Origin: Planctomycetaceae bacterium
GTDB lineage: Bacteria; Planctomycetota; Planctomycetia; Pirellulales; UBA1268
Length of the DNA stretch: 19,701 nucleotides
Direction of reading: 5' to 3'
NCBI GenBank assembly: GCA_030616935.1
Contig: JAUWWJ010000002.1
Span: 1 to 19,701 of the forward strand
Numbering within the stretch: position 1 is the stretch's first letter; each line of letters starts with the position of its first letter. Positions 7,879-15,721 of the stretch are shown piece after piece. The position numbers and the translations under genes were made by a program. The notes under the pieces are model-generated. The model did no database searches. It saw only the letters and a program-made list of their open reading frames with translations, and was not told the origin of the DNA.

Positions 7879-8873
7879 CAACGGTCTCCTTGCGTGGTCT
7901 TGTGTTGGTCTTGGTCCGATCGTCGCAGTGTATCGATAAAAATATTTTCAAGTGGTCGAGTTGCTGGCGCGAGGGAACGAATACGCACTCCAACTTCAGC
8001 TGCTGCAGACCAAACATCACGGATTTTTTCTGATTTTGGCGACACAAGGGAAATGATTGACTCGGTCTCATTTGCTTCCACACGAGCAGGTAGACCACGC
8101 TCGGAAAGTTTTATTGCGAGTTTTTCGAGTGGCCCAGAGCCAGCAAGGTGGTGCTCAGGCTGTGGAGGCTTAGTAAGTGCTTCAATGGTGTCAGCGAGTT
8201 GAACACGACCCCGAGCAAGCACAACAACCCGGTCGCAGATGGCCTGCACATCGGGAAGAACATGGGTTGAGACAAATATTGTTTTCCCGTGGTCTTTCGC
8301 AAGTGTGGTGAGACGCCCAAGCATTGCTCGCCGCTCAATTGGATCGAGACCGTTTGTCGGTTCATCAAGAATCACCATATCAGGATCATGAACGATAGCC
8401 GCTGCAAAAGAAACTTTTTGTCGCGTGCCAACCGAAAGTGTTTCGACTGGCCGATAACGCTCTTGGCCAGCATCACACCAATCCAGTACTTCATGGGATC
8501 TTCGAAGCGCCTCAGTGCCCGGCAGGCCCGACAGACGGGCGGCATATCGAACCATTTCAACGCCGGATAAGCCTGGAATAGTGCATTCATCTTCTGGAAC
8601 AACGCCAACAATCTGACGAACACGACGAGGTTTCCGGTAGGGGTCATGCCCAAAAACACGTGCCTGGCCACTTGCAAGTCGGACGAGTCCAAGAATTGAT
8701 CTGACAAGGGTGCTCTTACCCGCGCCATTCGGTCCAACAAGACCAGTCACACCAGGAGTAACGTCGAGAGAAACACCATCAAGCACAGTTCGTCGTCCAT
8801 ATCGCTTGACAATATTGGTCAGCCGAACGGGAATGGTATCGTCAGAAGTTTTCATATTGCCTGTCTGACTCAA
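7878..8873 (-). CDS. ABC transporter ATPase, first gene of the exporter block
   Basis: A 331-residue ABC ATPase: Walker A GPNGAGKST (47-55), signature LSVGTRQK (146-153), Walker B MVILDEP (166-172), NGLDP D-loop, switch histidine His204, and a C-terminal extension of about 100 residues ending in TRPLENIFIDTL. The Q-loop position is Glu (VVPEDE), common in this class. Start choice is uncertain: TTG at 8873 has GGAGAG just upstream (favoured by spacing), while ATG at 8855 gives MKTSDD with only a weak CAGG. The gene lies 22 bases after the frr stop, with no terminator between, so the exporter genes probably share the rpsB-tsf-pyrH-frr transcript. It overlaps its permease partner by one base. 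Confidence 0.92.
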   Translation of the reverse strand: MSQTGNMKTSDDTIPVRLTNIVKRYGRRTVLDGVSLDVTPGVTGLVGPNGAGKSTLVRSILGLVRLASGQARVFGHDPYRKPRRVRQIVGVVPEDECTIPGLSGVEMVRYAARLSGLPGTEALRRSHEVLDWCDAGQERYRPVETLSVGTRQKVSFAAAIVHDPDMVILDEPTNGLDPIERRAMLGRLTTLAKDHGKTIFVSTHVLPDVQAICDRVVVLARGRVQLADTIEALTKPPQPEHHLAGSGPLEKLAIKLSERGLPARVEANETESIISLVSPKSEKIRDVWSAAAEVGVRIRSLAPATRPLENIFIDTLRRSDQDQHKTTQGDR

Positions 8874-8895
8874 ATCTCTCCGAAAAGTAATCCGG

Positions 8896-9456
8896 TTAAT
8901 TGTCCATTACTTCAGTTTCTTTTGCTTTTGCAAGATCGCTTACCTGACCCTCGAACTTTTTCGTGAGGTCCTGAACATCTTCTTTTGTCCCGTTGCACTC
9001 ATCCTCAGTCATGTCACCACTGCTTTTCTCACCATCAGCAGCCTTGTTTGCATCGCGTCGTACGTTTCGGATTGAGACGCGAGCTTCTTCTGCAAGTTCT
9101 TTAATACGAGCAGTCATTTTCTTACGAACATCAGTTGAAAGCGATGGAATGATAATACGTATAACTCTTCCATCGCTTTGGGGGTTAAGACCCAGATCGC
9201 TTGATTGAATTGCTTTTTCGATGTCTTTAATTGTTCCTGGATCGAAGGGTCGAATAACGATCTGATTTGGTTCAGGTGCCCCAACATTTGCCAAGGATTT
9301 GATTGGTGTAGGTGATCCATAGACTTCAGCACGTAATGAATCGACCAGCCCTGGATTTGCGCGACCGGTACGAATTCCGGTTAGTGAGTTCCGAAAGACA
9401 TCAACTGCTTTTTCCATTCGTTCTTCTGCACCAAGAAGAATTTCATCGGCTGCCAT
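8896..9456 (-). CDS. frr: Ribosome recycling factor
   Basis: A 186-residue RRF, normal length. With EF-G it splits the post-termination ribosome so that subunits can be reused. Visible family features are the N-terminal helix followed by R-T-G-R-A (29-33), the domain II segment around YGSPTPIKSLANV (46-58), PFDPGTIKDIEKAI (70-83) with DLGLNP after it, and the C-terminal helical segment SIRNVRRDANKAAD (128-141). The ATG at 9456 is preceded by AAGGAG (9465-9470) at 8 bases. It is the last gene of the canonical rpsB-tsf-pyrH-frr order. The gap to pyrH is 105 bases and holds a small hairpin. Confidence 0.98.
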   Translation of the reverse strand: MAADEILLGAEERMEKAVDVFRNSLTGIRTGRANPGLVDSLRAEVYGSPTPIKSLANVGAPEPNQIVIRPFDPGTIKDIEKAIQSSDLGLNPQSDGRVIRIIIPSLSTDVRKKMTARIKELAEEARVSIRNVRRDANKAADGEKSSGDMTEDECNGTKEDVQDLTKKFEGQVSDLAKAKETEVMDN

Positions 9457-9543
9457 TTTCTTTTCTCCTTACCCCAAAACAAGAGGAATTGGTTCTACGA
9501 ACAGACTTTTGTTGACATGGATTGTCACCCACCTGCCACCAGA

Positions 9544-9558
9544 GAGCAAGTTTTGCTC
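9544..9558 (-). terminator. Small hairpin just after pyrH (weak)
   Basis: A perfect 6-bp stem with a 3-base loop (GAGCAA / TTGCTC) begins a few bases after the pyrH TAG. No T-run follows on the transcribed side, so it is not a classical intrinsic terminator. It may protect or process the mRNA between pyrH and frr, or be chance. Confidence 0.25.
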
Positions 9559-9561
9559 ACT

Positions 9562-10299
9562 CTAAGTAGTCTCCTCACGACTACTTACCAGCGTGCCACA
9601 CTTTTCACCGGCAACTGCTCGCTCGATATTGCCGTCTTTGCGATAATTAAACACGAGAATAGGCATGTTGTGTTCCATGCATTGTGAAATTGCGGTCGCG
9701 TCCATCACCCTCAGGTTTTGTTCGCGCACCTGCTGGAACGTAAGATCACGATAGAGGACTGCATGAGGGTTTTTCTCAGGATCATCTGAATAAACCCCAT
9801 CGACACGAGTCGCCTTCATCAAGATATCCGCTTCTAGTTCAAGTGCACGCTGGGCCGCGGCTGTGTCTGTTGTCACAAATGGACTTCCAGTGCCTGCGGC
9901 CAAAATGACAATGATACCTTTGTCGAGATGATGTCGTGCTCTGCGGCGAATGTATGGTTCGGCAACACCGTCCATTCGGATAGCAGTCATTAAGCGAGTT
10001 TCAACACCAAGTGTTTCGATTGCATCTTGCAATGCCAAGCCATTAATCACAGTTGCTAGCATGCCCATATAGTGAGCGGTCGCTTCCTGAACACCGCTGT
10101 TCCCTGCCGTGAAGGAGGCGCCCCGAAGGATATTGCCACCACCTATGACGACGGCCAGCTGTGTTCCGCGAGCAGCTGCCTGCACAGTCTGATTTGCGAT
10201 GTGAAGAACCTCTTCCATCGCAATGCCACGTTCACCAGCATGAGAAAAGCTTTCTCCTGAAAGCTTCAAGAGTACTCGTCGGTAAGGATCAGATGGCAT
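9562..10299 (-). CDS. pyrH: UMP kinase
   Basis: A 245-residue bacterial UMP kinase of the amino-acid-kinase fold, normal length. It phosphorylates UMP to UDP with ATP, the step that feeds pyrimidine nucleotides into RNA and cell-wall precursors, in the cytoplasm. Motifs in order are VLLKLSGE (9-16, phosphate binding), [10 protein letters not shown] (51-60), [13 protein letters not shown] (136-148), [15 protein letters not shown] (164-178) and MDATAI (199-204). It sits between tsf and frr, as in most bacteria. The ATG at 10299 has no strong Shine-Dalgarno. The 85 bases between tsf and pyrH contain a pyrimidine run with nine consecutive T on the coding strand but no stem before it. Confidence 0.98.
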   Translation of the reverse strand: MPSDPYRRVLLKLSGESFSHAGERGIAMEEVLHIANQTVQAAARGTQLAVVIGGGNILRGASFTAGNSGVQEATAHYMGMLATVINGLALQDAIETLGVETRLMTAIRMDGVAEPYIRRRARHHLDKGIIVILAAGTGSPFVTTDTAAAQRALELEADILMKATRVDGVYSDDPEKNPHAVLYRDLTFQQVREQNLRVMDATAISQCMEHNMPILVFNYRKDGNIERAVAGEKCGTLVSSREETT

Positions 10300-10384
10300 G
10301 AAATCTACTTTGAATGTATAGCCAAAAAAAAAGAGAAGGTGAGGTGGGTCAAATGCTGAGCTGCGTTTCTATTCACTCGACACA

Positions 10385-11233
10385 TTAATCGGTACTACCG
10401 ATTTTCCAGTGCTCCATTCGTTTGACATTCAGGCCAACACTCTTCAGAAGTTTTCCAACGCTTTGCTTGTCATCTTTGACGAAGGGCTGCTCAAGAAGAA
10501 CACACTGGCTGAAGAAATTGCGAAGTCGGCCTTCAATCATTTTTTGAATGATATTTTCGGGCTTGCCTTCCTGCTTTGCAGCCTCTGTTAGAATCTCACG
10601 TTCTTTATCAACAATTGATTGATCCAGATCTTCTTTAACAATTGCCTTGGGTGACAATGCCACAATATGCATCGCCACATCTTTTGCGACTTCTGCTGCT
10701 TGAGGGCCAGTCGTTTCACCAGTGACCTCAACAAGGGCTGCCTTCGAGCCATCATGGTGAGCGTAACCGCCGCAAGGTGCATCGATTCGGCAGATTCGAG
10801 AAAGTTCAAAAACTTCTCGCATACGATTGAACAGATCGTCCTTAATCTCTCCAAGAGTTTTATCAGGATGAGCTTGGCTCTTCTGACTCAGGAGTTCTTC
10901 TGGTGAAGTGGCACCAGATCCAAGGGCAAGTGTTTTCGCTATATCGTTCACGAAATCCTTGAAATCAGGACTGCCTGCTACTGGTGCACTTTCACATTTT
11001 AGTTCGACAAGAGCCCCAACACCCTTTTCAAGATCAGTGTAGATGGCGAGCCGGCCCATTGAAGTTTCACGATCAGCTCGCATTGCTTGCGTTTTGACAC
11101 CTTGCTTTCTCAGCCATTCAACGGCTTGTTCTGTGTCGCCACCACATTCAGTGAGAGCTTTTTTGCACTCCATCATTGGTAAACCAGTTTTTTCTCGCAG
11201 TGCCATCACTGCGGCGGCTGTGACTGCTGCCAT
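10385..11233 (-). CDS. tsf: Elongation factor Ts
   Basis: A 282-residue EF-Ts, the GDP/GTP exchange factor for EF-Tu. The N-terminal UBA-like domain reads LREKTGLPMMECKKALTECG (12-31). The core domain contains LVELKCESAPVAGSPDF, in which the E. coli TDFVA motif is replaced by CESAPVA. The C-terminal part runs through IEGRLRNFFSQCVLLEQPFV and ends with a basic tail. The ATG at 11233 has GAGGA about 10 bases upstream. It follows rpsB with a 149-base gap that contains a 9-bp hairpin. Confidence 0.98.
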   Translation of the reverse strand: MAAVTAAAVMALREKTGLPMMECKKALTECGGDTEQAVEWLRKQGVKTQAMRADRETSMGRLAIYTDLEKGVGALVELKCESAPVAGSPDFKDFVNDIAKTLALGSGATSPEELLSQKSQAHPDKTLGEIKDDLFNRMREVFELSRICRIDAPCGGYAHHDGSKAALVEVTGETTGPQAAEVAKDVAMHIVALSPKAIVKEDLDQSIVDKEREILTEAAKQEGKPENIIQKMIEGRLRNFFSQCVLLEQPFVKDDKQSVGKLLKSVGLNVKRMEHWKIGSTD

Positions 11234-11355
11234 TGTTCTTAAGTCCTCATGTCGTGTGGGAGATTGTGTTGAAAAGCAAAATAAGTCAACTTGTTGAAGG
11301 GGTGTGGTGTGACGTTCGAAGCCAACTACACACGTCTTCTAGTAACTACAAAAGT

Positions 11356-11379
11356 ACAAGACCGGCTATGCGGTCTTGT
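11356..11379 (-). terminator. Hairpin between rpsB and tsf (attenuator-like)
   Basis: A perfect 9-bp stem (arms 11371-11379 and 11356-11364) with a 6-base loop starts 4 bases after the rpsB stop. On the transcribed strand it is followed by TACTTTTGTAG, a short, interrupted T stretch. This looks like a leaky terminator or processing site that would lower tsf expression relative to rpsB. Complete termination is unlikely because tsf has no obvious promoter of its own here. Confidence 0.4.
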
Positions 11380-11382
11380 GAA

Positions 11383-12183
11383 TCAAGTCTTTGCAGGTTT
11401 TGGAGAAGGTGGCGTGACATTCCCGCGAGCTTTTGGTGCAGGCTTCGCAGGCTTTGTTTCCGAACTGGCACCCTCATCCTTTGATTGTTTTTTCTCTGCG
11501 ACGTCCGCCTTGCCTTCAAGGATAGCATCGGCCAGCCGAGAAGCGACGAGTTCGATCGAGCGAATGGAATCGTCATTTCCGGGAATAGGAAGATCAACGA
11601 CGTCCGGATCGCAATCGGTATCAATGAGAGCAACGGTTGTGATTCCCATTTTGCGAGCTTCACTGATTGCGTTTTTTTCTTTCTTCGGATCAAAGACAAT
11701 CAGACATTCTGGTAGACGGGAAAGAGTGCGGATACCACCAAGATTACGGAGCATTTTTCTGTGCTCTCGTCGCAACGAAGACTGCATTTTCTTCGAATAG
11801 TTATGGAAGGCATCAGAGGGAAGTAATTCCTCTAGTTCCTCGAGCCGAGCCAATCGATTACGAATCGTACGGAAGTTAGTCAGCGTGCCACCAAGCCAGC
11901 GTTCACTCACGTAGGGCATTCCACAGCGCTCGGCTTCACGCGAGATGGCTTCTTGTCCCTGTCGTTTGGTTCCAACGAACAGAACAAGGCTGCCGGTTGC
12001 AGCAACTTGCTTCAGGTACTTCTTTCCACGGAGAAGACCACGAATCGTTTCGCGGACATCAATGATGTGAATCAGGTTTTTGCGACCAAATATGTAGGGC
12101 CGCATTTTTGGGTTCCAGCGGCTCGAGCGATGGCCAAAGTGGACACCAGCTTCGATTAATTCTTGAGCGAGGACATTCGACAC
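11383..12183 (-). CDS. rpsB: 30S ribosomal protein S2
   Basis: A 266-residue S2 when started at GTG 12183-12181. The frame is open further up to an ATG at 12354, but those 57 extra codons show no S2 similarity and a likely promoter lies inside them. From the GTG the protein begins with [18 protein letters not shown], in line with the usual S2 N-terminus, then SRWNPKM (21-27), [14 protein letters not shown] (38-51), [14 protein letters not shown] (67-80), [13 protein letters not shown] (95-107) and [20 protein letters not shown] (185-204). The last roughly 40 residues are a Lys/Pro/Ala/Ser-rich tail beyond the usual core. No Shine-Dalgarno precedes the GTG, so other signals in the leader of about 90 bases must guide initiation. 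First gene of the rpsB-tsf-pyrH-frr operon, divergent from ilvN. Confidence 0.95.
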   Translation of the reverse strand: MSNVLAQELIEAGVHFGHRSSRWNPKMRPYIFGRKNLIHIIDVRETIRGLLRGKKYLKQVAATGSLVLFVGTKRQGQEAISREAERCGMPYVSERWLGGTLTNFRTIRNRLARLEELEELLPSDAFHNYSKKMQSSLRREHRKMLRNLGGIRTLSRLPECLIVFDPKKEKNAISEARKMGITTVALIDTDCDPDVVDLPIPGNDDSIRSIELVASRLADAILEGKADVAEKKQSKDEGASSETKPAKPAPKARGNVTPPSPKPAKT

Positions 12184-12282
12184 GATAAAAGGTTCACTTT
12201 CTGTTGGTATCTGAAAAATCCGTGCACCAGCATTGGGCGACACGACTGCCCGGACTCCAAGAATGAACTCCAGCGAGTACTG

Positions 12283-12312
12283 CAAATATCGGTGTTTTCT
12301 GTCATTTGTCAA
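12283..12312 (-). promoter_or_regulatory. Probable promoter of the rpsB operon
   Basis: On the minus strand a perfect TTGACA (12312-12307) and TATTTG (12288-12283) are separated by 18 bases. Transcription would start near 12276, giving a leader of about 90 bases before the GTG of rpsB. The -10 match is modest. The position inside the open frame upstream of the GTG argues against the longer S2 start. Confidence 0.5.
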
Positions 12313-12366
12313 TCCATTGCGTTGTTGTCTGAGGTGAACGGGGTGCGCTTTCATGAAGGAAGTGGC

Positions 12367-12396
12367 TTGAATTCAGCCTAGGATCGAAATTAGACT
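12367..12396 (+). promoter_or_regulatory. Possible promoter of ilvN-ilvC
   Basis: TTGAAT (12367-12372) and TAGACT (12391-12396) are spaced by 18 bases on the plus strand, upstream of ilvN in the divergent gap. Each box matches the consensus at four of six positions. It is the best candidate I see in the gap, but it is weak. Confidence 0.28.
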
Positions 12397-12480
12397 GATC
12401 AATTCGGTCAAATACTCAATTTCACCCGTAGGGTAGACGCCAGCAGGCCGGCATGGCACTCCCAGGCTGAGGCCATGCTG

Positions 12481-13005
12481 ATGCGACACGTTCTTTCTGC
12501 AACCGTCCAGAATGTTCCTGGTGTACTTGCCCACATATCGGGAATGCTTGCTTCCCGTGGCTATAACATTGATAGCCTCGCAGTTGGGGAGACTGAGAAT
12601 CCTGGTTTTTCACGGATGACTTTTGTGCTGCGAGGTGATAATCGAGTTCAGGAGCAGGTTCGCCGGCAACTCGAAAAAATTGTCACAGTGGTGAGCGTCG
12701 ATGACATCAGTTCACGAAATTATGTCGAACGAGATCTCATGCTGGTAAAAATATCAGCCTCGGCTGGACAGGATCGCTCAAATGTCAGGGAATTGGCAGA
12801 AATATTTCGTGGACGAGTTGTTGATGTTGCCACCGACAGTGTGATTGTTGAGATTTCTGGAACTGAAAATAAAATTGAGGCGTTTATCGATATGATTCGT
12901 CCATTGGGCATTATTGAGTTGGTTCGAACAGGTAGGATTGCAATGGTCCGAGGTTGTAGCCCAAGTTGTGATAACTCCGATACAGAGTCAGCGAACGCCA
13001 GTTAA
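12481..13005 (+). CDS. ilvN: Acetolactate synthase small (regulatory) subunit
   Basis: 174 residues from ATG 12481. The N-terminal ACT domain reads RHVLSATVQNVPGVLAHISG (2-21), then GYNIDSLAVGETE (28-40). A second ACT-like half starts near DLMLVKISA (85-93), and the protein ends with IAMVRG plus a short Ser/Asn/Cys tail. It binds the catalytic subunit IlvB/IlvG, activates it and gives valine feedback inhibition in branched-chain amino acid synthesis. An ATG also occurs at 12475, but GAGG (12469-12472) is 8 bases from the 12481 ATG and only 2 from the other. No catalytic subunit gene lies in the window, so it must be elsewhere. ilvC follows after a 106-base gap. Confidence 0.96.
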   Translation: MRHVLSATVQNVPGVLAHISGMLASRGYNIDSLAVGETENPGFSRMTFVLRGDNRVQEQVRRQLEKIVTVVSVDDISSRNYVERDLMLVKISASAGQDRSNVRELAEIFRGRVVDVATDSVIVEISGTENKIEAFIDMIRPLGIIELVRTGRIAMVRGCSPSCDNSDTESANAS

Positions 13006-13013
13006 CTTATTTT

Positions 13014-13049
13014 AAGAACCTGCTTTTCATCGAAGTATGAGGGGTTCTT
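13014..13049 (+). other. Inverted repeat in the ilvN-ilvC gap
   Basis: Seven-base arms AAGAACC (13014-13020) and GGTTCTT (13043-13049) enclose 22 bases that can form a smaller TCAT/ATGA stem. No T-run follows, so it is not a clear terminator. It could be an mRNA processing or stability element of the ilv transcript. No leader peptide rich in Leu/Ile/Val codons is evident. Confidence 0.22.
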
Positions 13050-13111
13050 GCATGTGACAAATACCGTAAAACTAAACTTTCGATTTCACTTTGGTTCAAA
13101 AGGAGCCCCCC

Positions 13112-14116
13112 GTGCCAGCTACAATTTACTACGATTCTGACGCTGATTTGGCCGTTCTCTCAGGCAAAACAATAGCGGTTATTGGTTATGGAAGTCAGGG
13201 TCATGCTCAGGCACAGAATCTACGTGACAGTGGTCTGAATGTCGTCGTTGCACAACGGCCCGGTGGACCAAATTTTGATCTAGCGAAAAGTCACGGCTTT
13301 GAACCACTCTCTGTGGAAGAGGCAGTGAAGCAGGCAGATGTTGTGAATATTCTTTTGCCGGATGAGCTACAGGGCGATGTCTACAAGACGTCAATCAAGC
13401 CAAATCTTAAGGCTGGTGCGGTTCTTATGGCGAGTCACGGATTCAATTTTCACTTCAATCAGGTCGAGCCTCCCCCGGGCCATGACATTCTTCTTGTAGC
13501 ACCAAAAGGTCCTGGTCATCTCGTTCGAAGTGAGTACGAAAAAGGGGGCGGTGTTCCCTGTCTCATTGCACTTGGTGAAGGGGCCTCGGAGGAGACAAAA
13601 AAGATCGGGTTGGCTTACGCGAAAGGTGTTGGTGGCACTCGTGGTGGTGTTATCGAGACGACAATCGCGGAAGAAACCGAAACCGATCTGTTTGGTGAAC
13701 AGGCGGTCCTCTGTGGCGGAATATCAGAACTGATCAAGGCTGGCTTTGACACCTTGGTTGAAGCGGGCTATCAGCCCGAGATGGCGTATTTCGAGTGTCT
13801 TCATGAGATGAAATTAATCGTCGATCTTCTTTATCAGGGTGGTTTGGAATACATGAGATATAGTGTTTCCAATACAGCTGAATACGGCGACTACACTCGA
13901 GGAAATCGTGTAATTACTGATGAAACCCGAGCCGAAATGAAGAAGATTCTTGAAGAGATTCAAACGGGTGAATTTGCGAGAGACTGGATTCTTGAAAATC
14001 GAGCTGGAGCCGCCATGTTCAAGGCTACGCGTCGTCGTGAACGGGAGCATAAGTTGACCGAAACGGGTCGCCACTTGAGGAAGATGATGAAATGGATCGA
14101 TTCAAAAGAAGTTTGA
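13112..14116 (+). CDS. ilvC: Ketol-acid reductoisomerase, class I (NADP+)
   Basis: 334 residues from GTG 13112, the length of the short class I enzyme. It converts acetolactate or acetohydroxybutyrate to the dihydroxy acids of valine and isoleucine synthesis, using NADPH and Mg2+. Seen in order are the Rossmann motif [19 protein letters not shown] (23-41), the catalytic SHGFNFHF (108-115), APKGPGH (130-136), the metal-binding TETDLFGEQ (189-197; Asp192, Glu196) and FECLHE (227-232). The frame is open up to TTG 13091, but AAGGAG (13100-13105) lies 6 bases before the GTG and inside that extension, so the GTG is the start. Same transcript direction as ilvN. Confidence 0.97.
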   Translation: MPATIYYDSDADLAVLSGKTIAVIGYGSQGHAQAQNLRDSGLNVVVAQRPGGPNFDLAKSHGFEPLSVEEAVKQADVVNILLPDELQGDVYKTSIKPNLKAGAVLMASHGFNFHFNQVEPPPGHDILLVAPKGPGHLVRSEYEKGGGVPCLIALGEGASEETKKIGLAYAKGVGGTRGGVIETTIAEETETDLFGEQAVLCGGISELIKAGFDTLVEAGYQPEMAYFECLHEMKLIVDLLYQGGLEYMRYSVSNTAEYGDYTRGNRVITDETRAEMKKILEEIQTGEFARDWILENRAGAAMFKATRRREREHKLTETGRHLRKMMKWIDSKEV

Positions 14117-14194
14117 GTCAATCCGGTAGGTTCCGATGAATACGACCGTTGTGGGATCGTTCGGTTCGTGGTACTACCAGCTAGGGTTCCAAGT

Positions 14195-14470
14195 ATGAAC
14201 ACAGCAGAGCAGGAATTGCGTGAAGTGTATGACCATTTGAAGCCTGGGGATCAGGTTGAGGTGGTGCATGGTGTGACAGTTGGTTCAAGCGCCACGTGGA
14301 GTACGACTACTGTCGGAAAGGTGTTACGGCGGGAGCGTCGTCGTCACGGACTTCATTTTCGGCGAAACGCAGACGACAAGGTTTATAGTGACGTGCTCAT
14401 CCTTGCCAGAGATGACGGAGAATTAACAACCGTTACGATTGACGAGTTTACCCGGATCAAGAAGGTGTGA
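14195..14470 (+). CDS. Small basic protein of unknown function
   Basis: 91 residues from ATG 14195; an upstream GTG at 14168 would add nine residues. I do not recognise a named family. It starts with an acidic helix (about 4-16), followed by alternating short hydrophobic strands: GDQVEVVHGVTVG, WSTTTVGKVLRRERRRHG, KVYSDVLILARDDGEL and TTVTIDEFTRI. The strand pattern and the strongly basic RRERRRHGLHFRRN turn suggest a small SH3-like or KOW-like beta barrel that could bind nucleic acid; this is inference. No signal peptide or TM segment. It follows ilvC by 78 bases on the same strand and ends 27 bases before the convergent methyltransferase gene. No clear Shine-Dalgarno. From memory it resembles unnamed planctomycete proteins, which I could not check. 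Confidence 0.75.
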   Translation: MNTAEQELREVYDHLKPGDQVEVVHGVTVGSSATWSTTTVGKVLRRERRRHGLHFRRNADDKVYSDVLILARDDGELTTVTIDEFTRIKKV

Positions 14471-14497
14471 AGTCGCGTAGTGCGTTACGGCCCTGTC

Positions 14498-15721
14498 TTA
14501 GTGCACTCGAGCGATAACACACTTTAGGTATTCTCCCTCCAAACAGTGGAGGTTGACCGGATGGTCAGGCGCAGCGCCACGGAACTCGAGAAGTTGTAGA
14601 GTCCGACCGCTTCGTTGGGCAACCGCTGAAAGCGTCATGAGAAAGTCATCGCGGGTGATCGCTCCAGAACAACTGCACGTCACCAGAATCCCACCAGGTT
14701 CAAGCAGATCGACGCCAAGACGATTAATTCGGTGATATGCTCGAAGCGCGTCAGAGGCAGATGCTCGACTGCGGGCAAACTTTGGTGGGTCAAGTACGAC
14801 CATGCCAAACTTTGCATTCTCTTCCTCAAGAGATGCGAGCTTTTCAAAGGCATCGGCCTGCTCAACCGTCATTGTTGTCGCATTATTAAGTTCTGCATTT
14901 GCTCGTGCCAGTGAAATTGCTTTGATACTTGAATCGACAGATAAAACCGAACTGGCATTTCCGGAAACGGCGCACGCTACTCCAAAACCTCCGGAGTAGC
15001 AGAACATGTCGAGCACCCGCCGCCCCGCCGCATAGCGTGCTGCAGCTTGTCGATTTTCTCTTTGGTCCAAGTAATAGCCAGTCTTTTGTCCTTCGGTAAG
15101 ATCGACACCAAAGCGAAGACCGTGTTCCTCAACAAAGATTGGTCCATCAGGTGGTTCACCACGGAGCAATCGATCAGGTAAATGAAGGCCTTCAAGTTTC
15201 CCTAGCCCTCGTTCGGCACCACGAAGCAGGATACCTTTGGGTTGCACAATGCGCTCAAGGCTGTCGCAGATCATGTCGAGTCGTTCAGCCATGGCGAGTG
15301 CCGTCACCTGTACCGCGAGGTAGGGTCCATATTGATCCACAATGACTCCAGAGAGATTGTCACCCTCACTGTTTATGAGCCGGCAGCCAGTTTTCTTGGA
15401 AAAAAGGCCGAGTTGTTGCCGTAAGGCAACTGCATTTTCAATGCGCGCATTCCAGAATATGTGATCAAGAGCCTGATCCTGCATAAAGGCGTACAATCGG
15501 ACTCGAATTCGGCTCGATGCATTCCATAGGCCTCGGGCAATGAAGTTGCCGTCGTGGGTTACAACATCAACCACATCGCCACTGTCGGGATTGCCATCGA
15601 CACGCAATATTGCTGAATCAAGAGCCCATGGATGTCTGCCAAAAAATGGGCGAGCACGCTTGGGCTTTATGAAGACAGTGGCCCCGGAAAGTGCCGCTGG
15701 GGCCACATCGTTCTCAGGCAT
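14498..15721 (-). CDS. rlmI: Class I rRNA (cytosine-C5)-methyltransferase with PUA domain, RlmI-like
   Basis: 407 residues from ATG 15721. The N-terminal PUA domain covers about 15-80 (KPKRARPFFGRHPWALDSAI at 19-38). A linker/EEHE-like domain follows, then a SAM-binding Rossmann domain: TGYYLDQRENR (214-224), motif I VLDMFCYSGGFG (236-247), motif IV VVLDPPKFARS (308-318) and VTCSCSG (347-353), with Cys351 as the expected nucleophile. This is the layout of RlmI, which makes m5C1962 in 23S rRNA; the exact target base is inferred. The frame is open 18 codons further up, inside the RND gene. The ATG at 15721 overlaps the RND stop by 8 bases (ATGCCTGA), which supports coupled translation. Confidence 0.92.
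   Translation of the reverse strand: MPENDVAPAALSGATVFIKPKRARPFFGRHPWALDSAILRVDGNPDSGDVVDVVTHDGNFIARGLWNASSRIRVRLYAFMQDQALDHIFWNARIENAVALRQQLGLFSKKTGCRLINSEGDNLSGVIVDQYGPYLAVQVTALAMAERLDMICDSLERIVQPKGILLRGAERGLGKLEGLHLPDRLLRGEPPDGPIFVEEHGLRFGVDLTEGQKTGYYLDQRENRQAAARYAAGRRVLDMFCYSGGFGVACAVSGNASSVLSVDSSIKAISLARANAELNNATTMTVEQADAFEKLASLEEENAKFGMVVLDPPKFARSRASASDALRAYHRINRLGVDLLEPGGILVTCSCSGAITRDDFLMTLSAVAQRSGRTLQLLEFRGAAPDHPVNLHCLEGEYLKCVIARVH

Noticed and set aside
10323..10335. Nine-T run on the minus strand after tsf, as for an intrinsic terminator
   Set aside because: No stable stem precedes it; the upstream sequence is one-sidedly pyrimidine-rich.
12184..12354. N-terminal extension of S2 of 57 residues
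   Set aside because: No similarity to the S2 N-terminus, and a likely promoter lies inside it; S2 begins naturally at GTG 12183.
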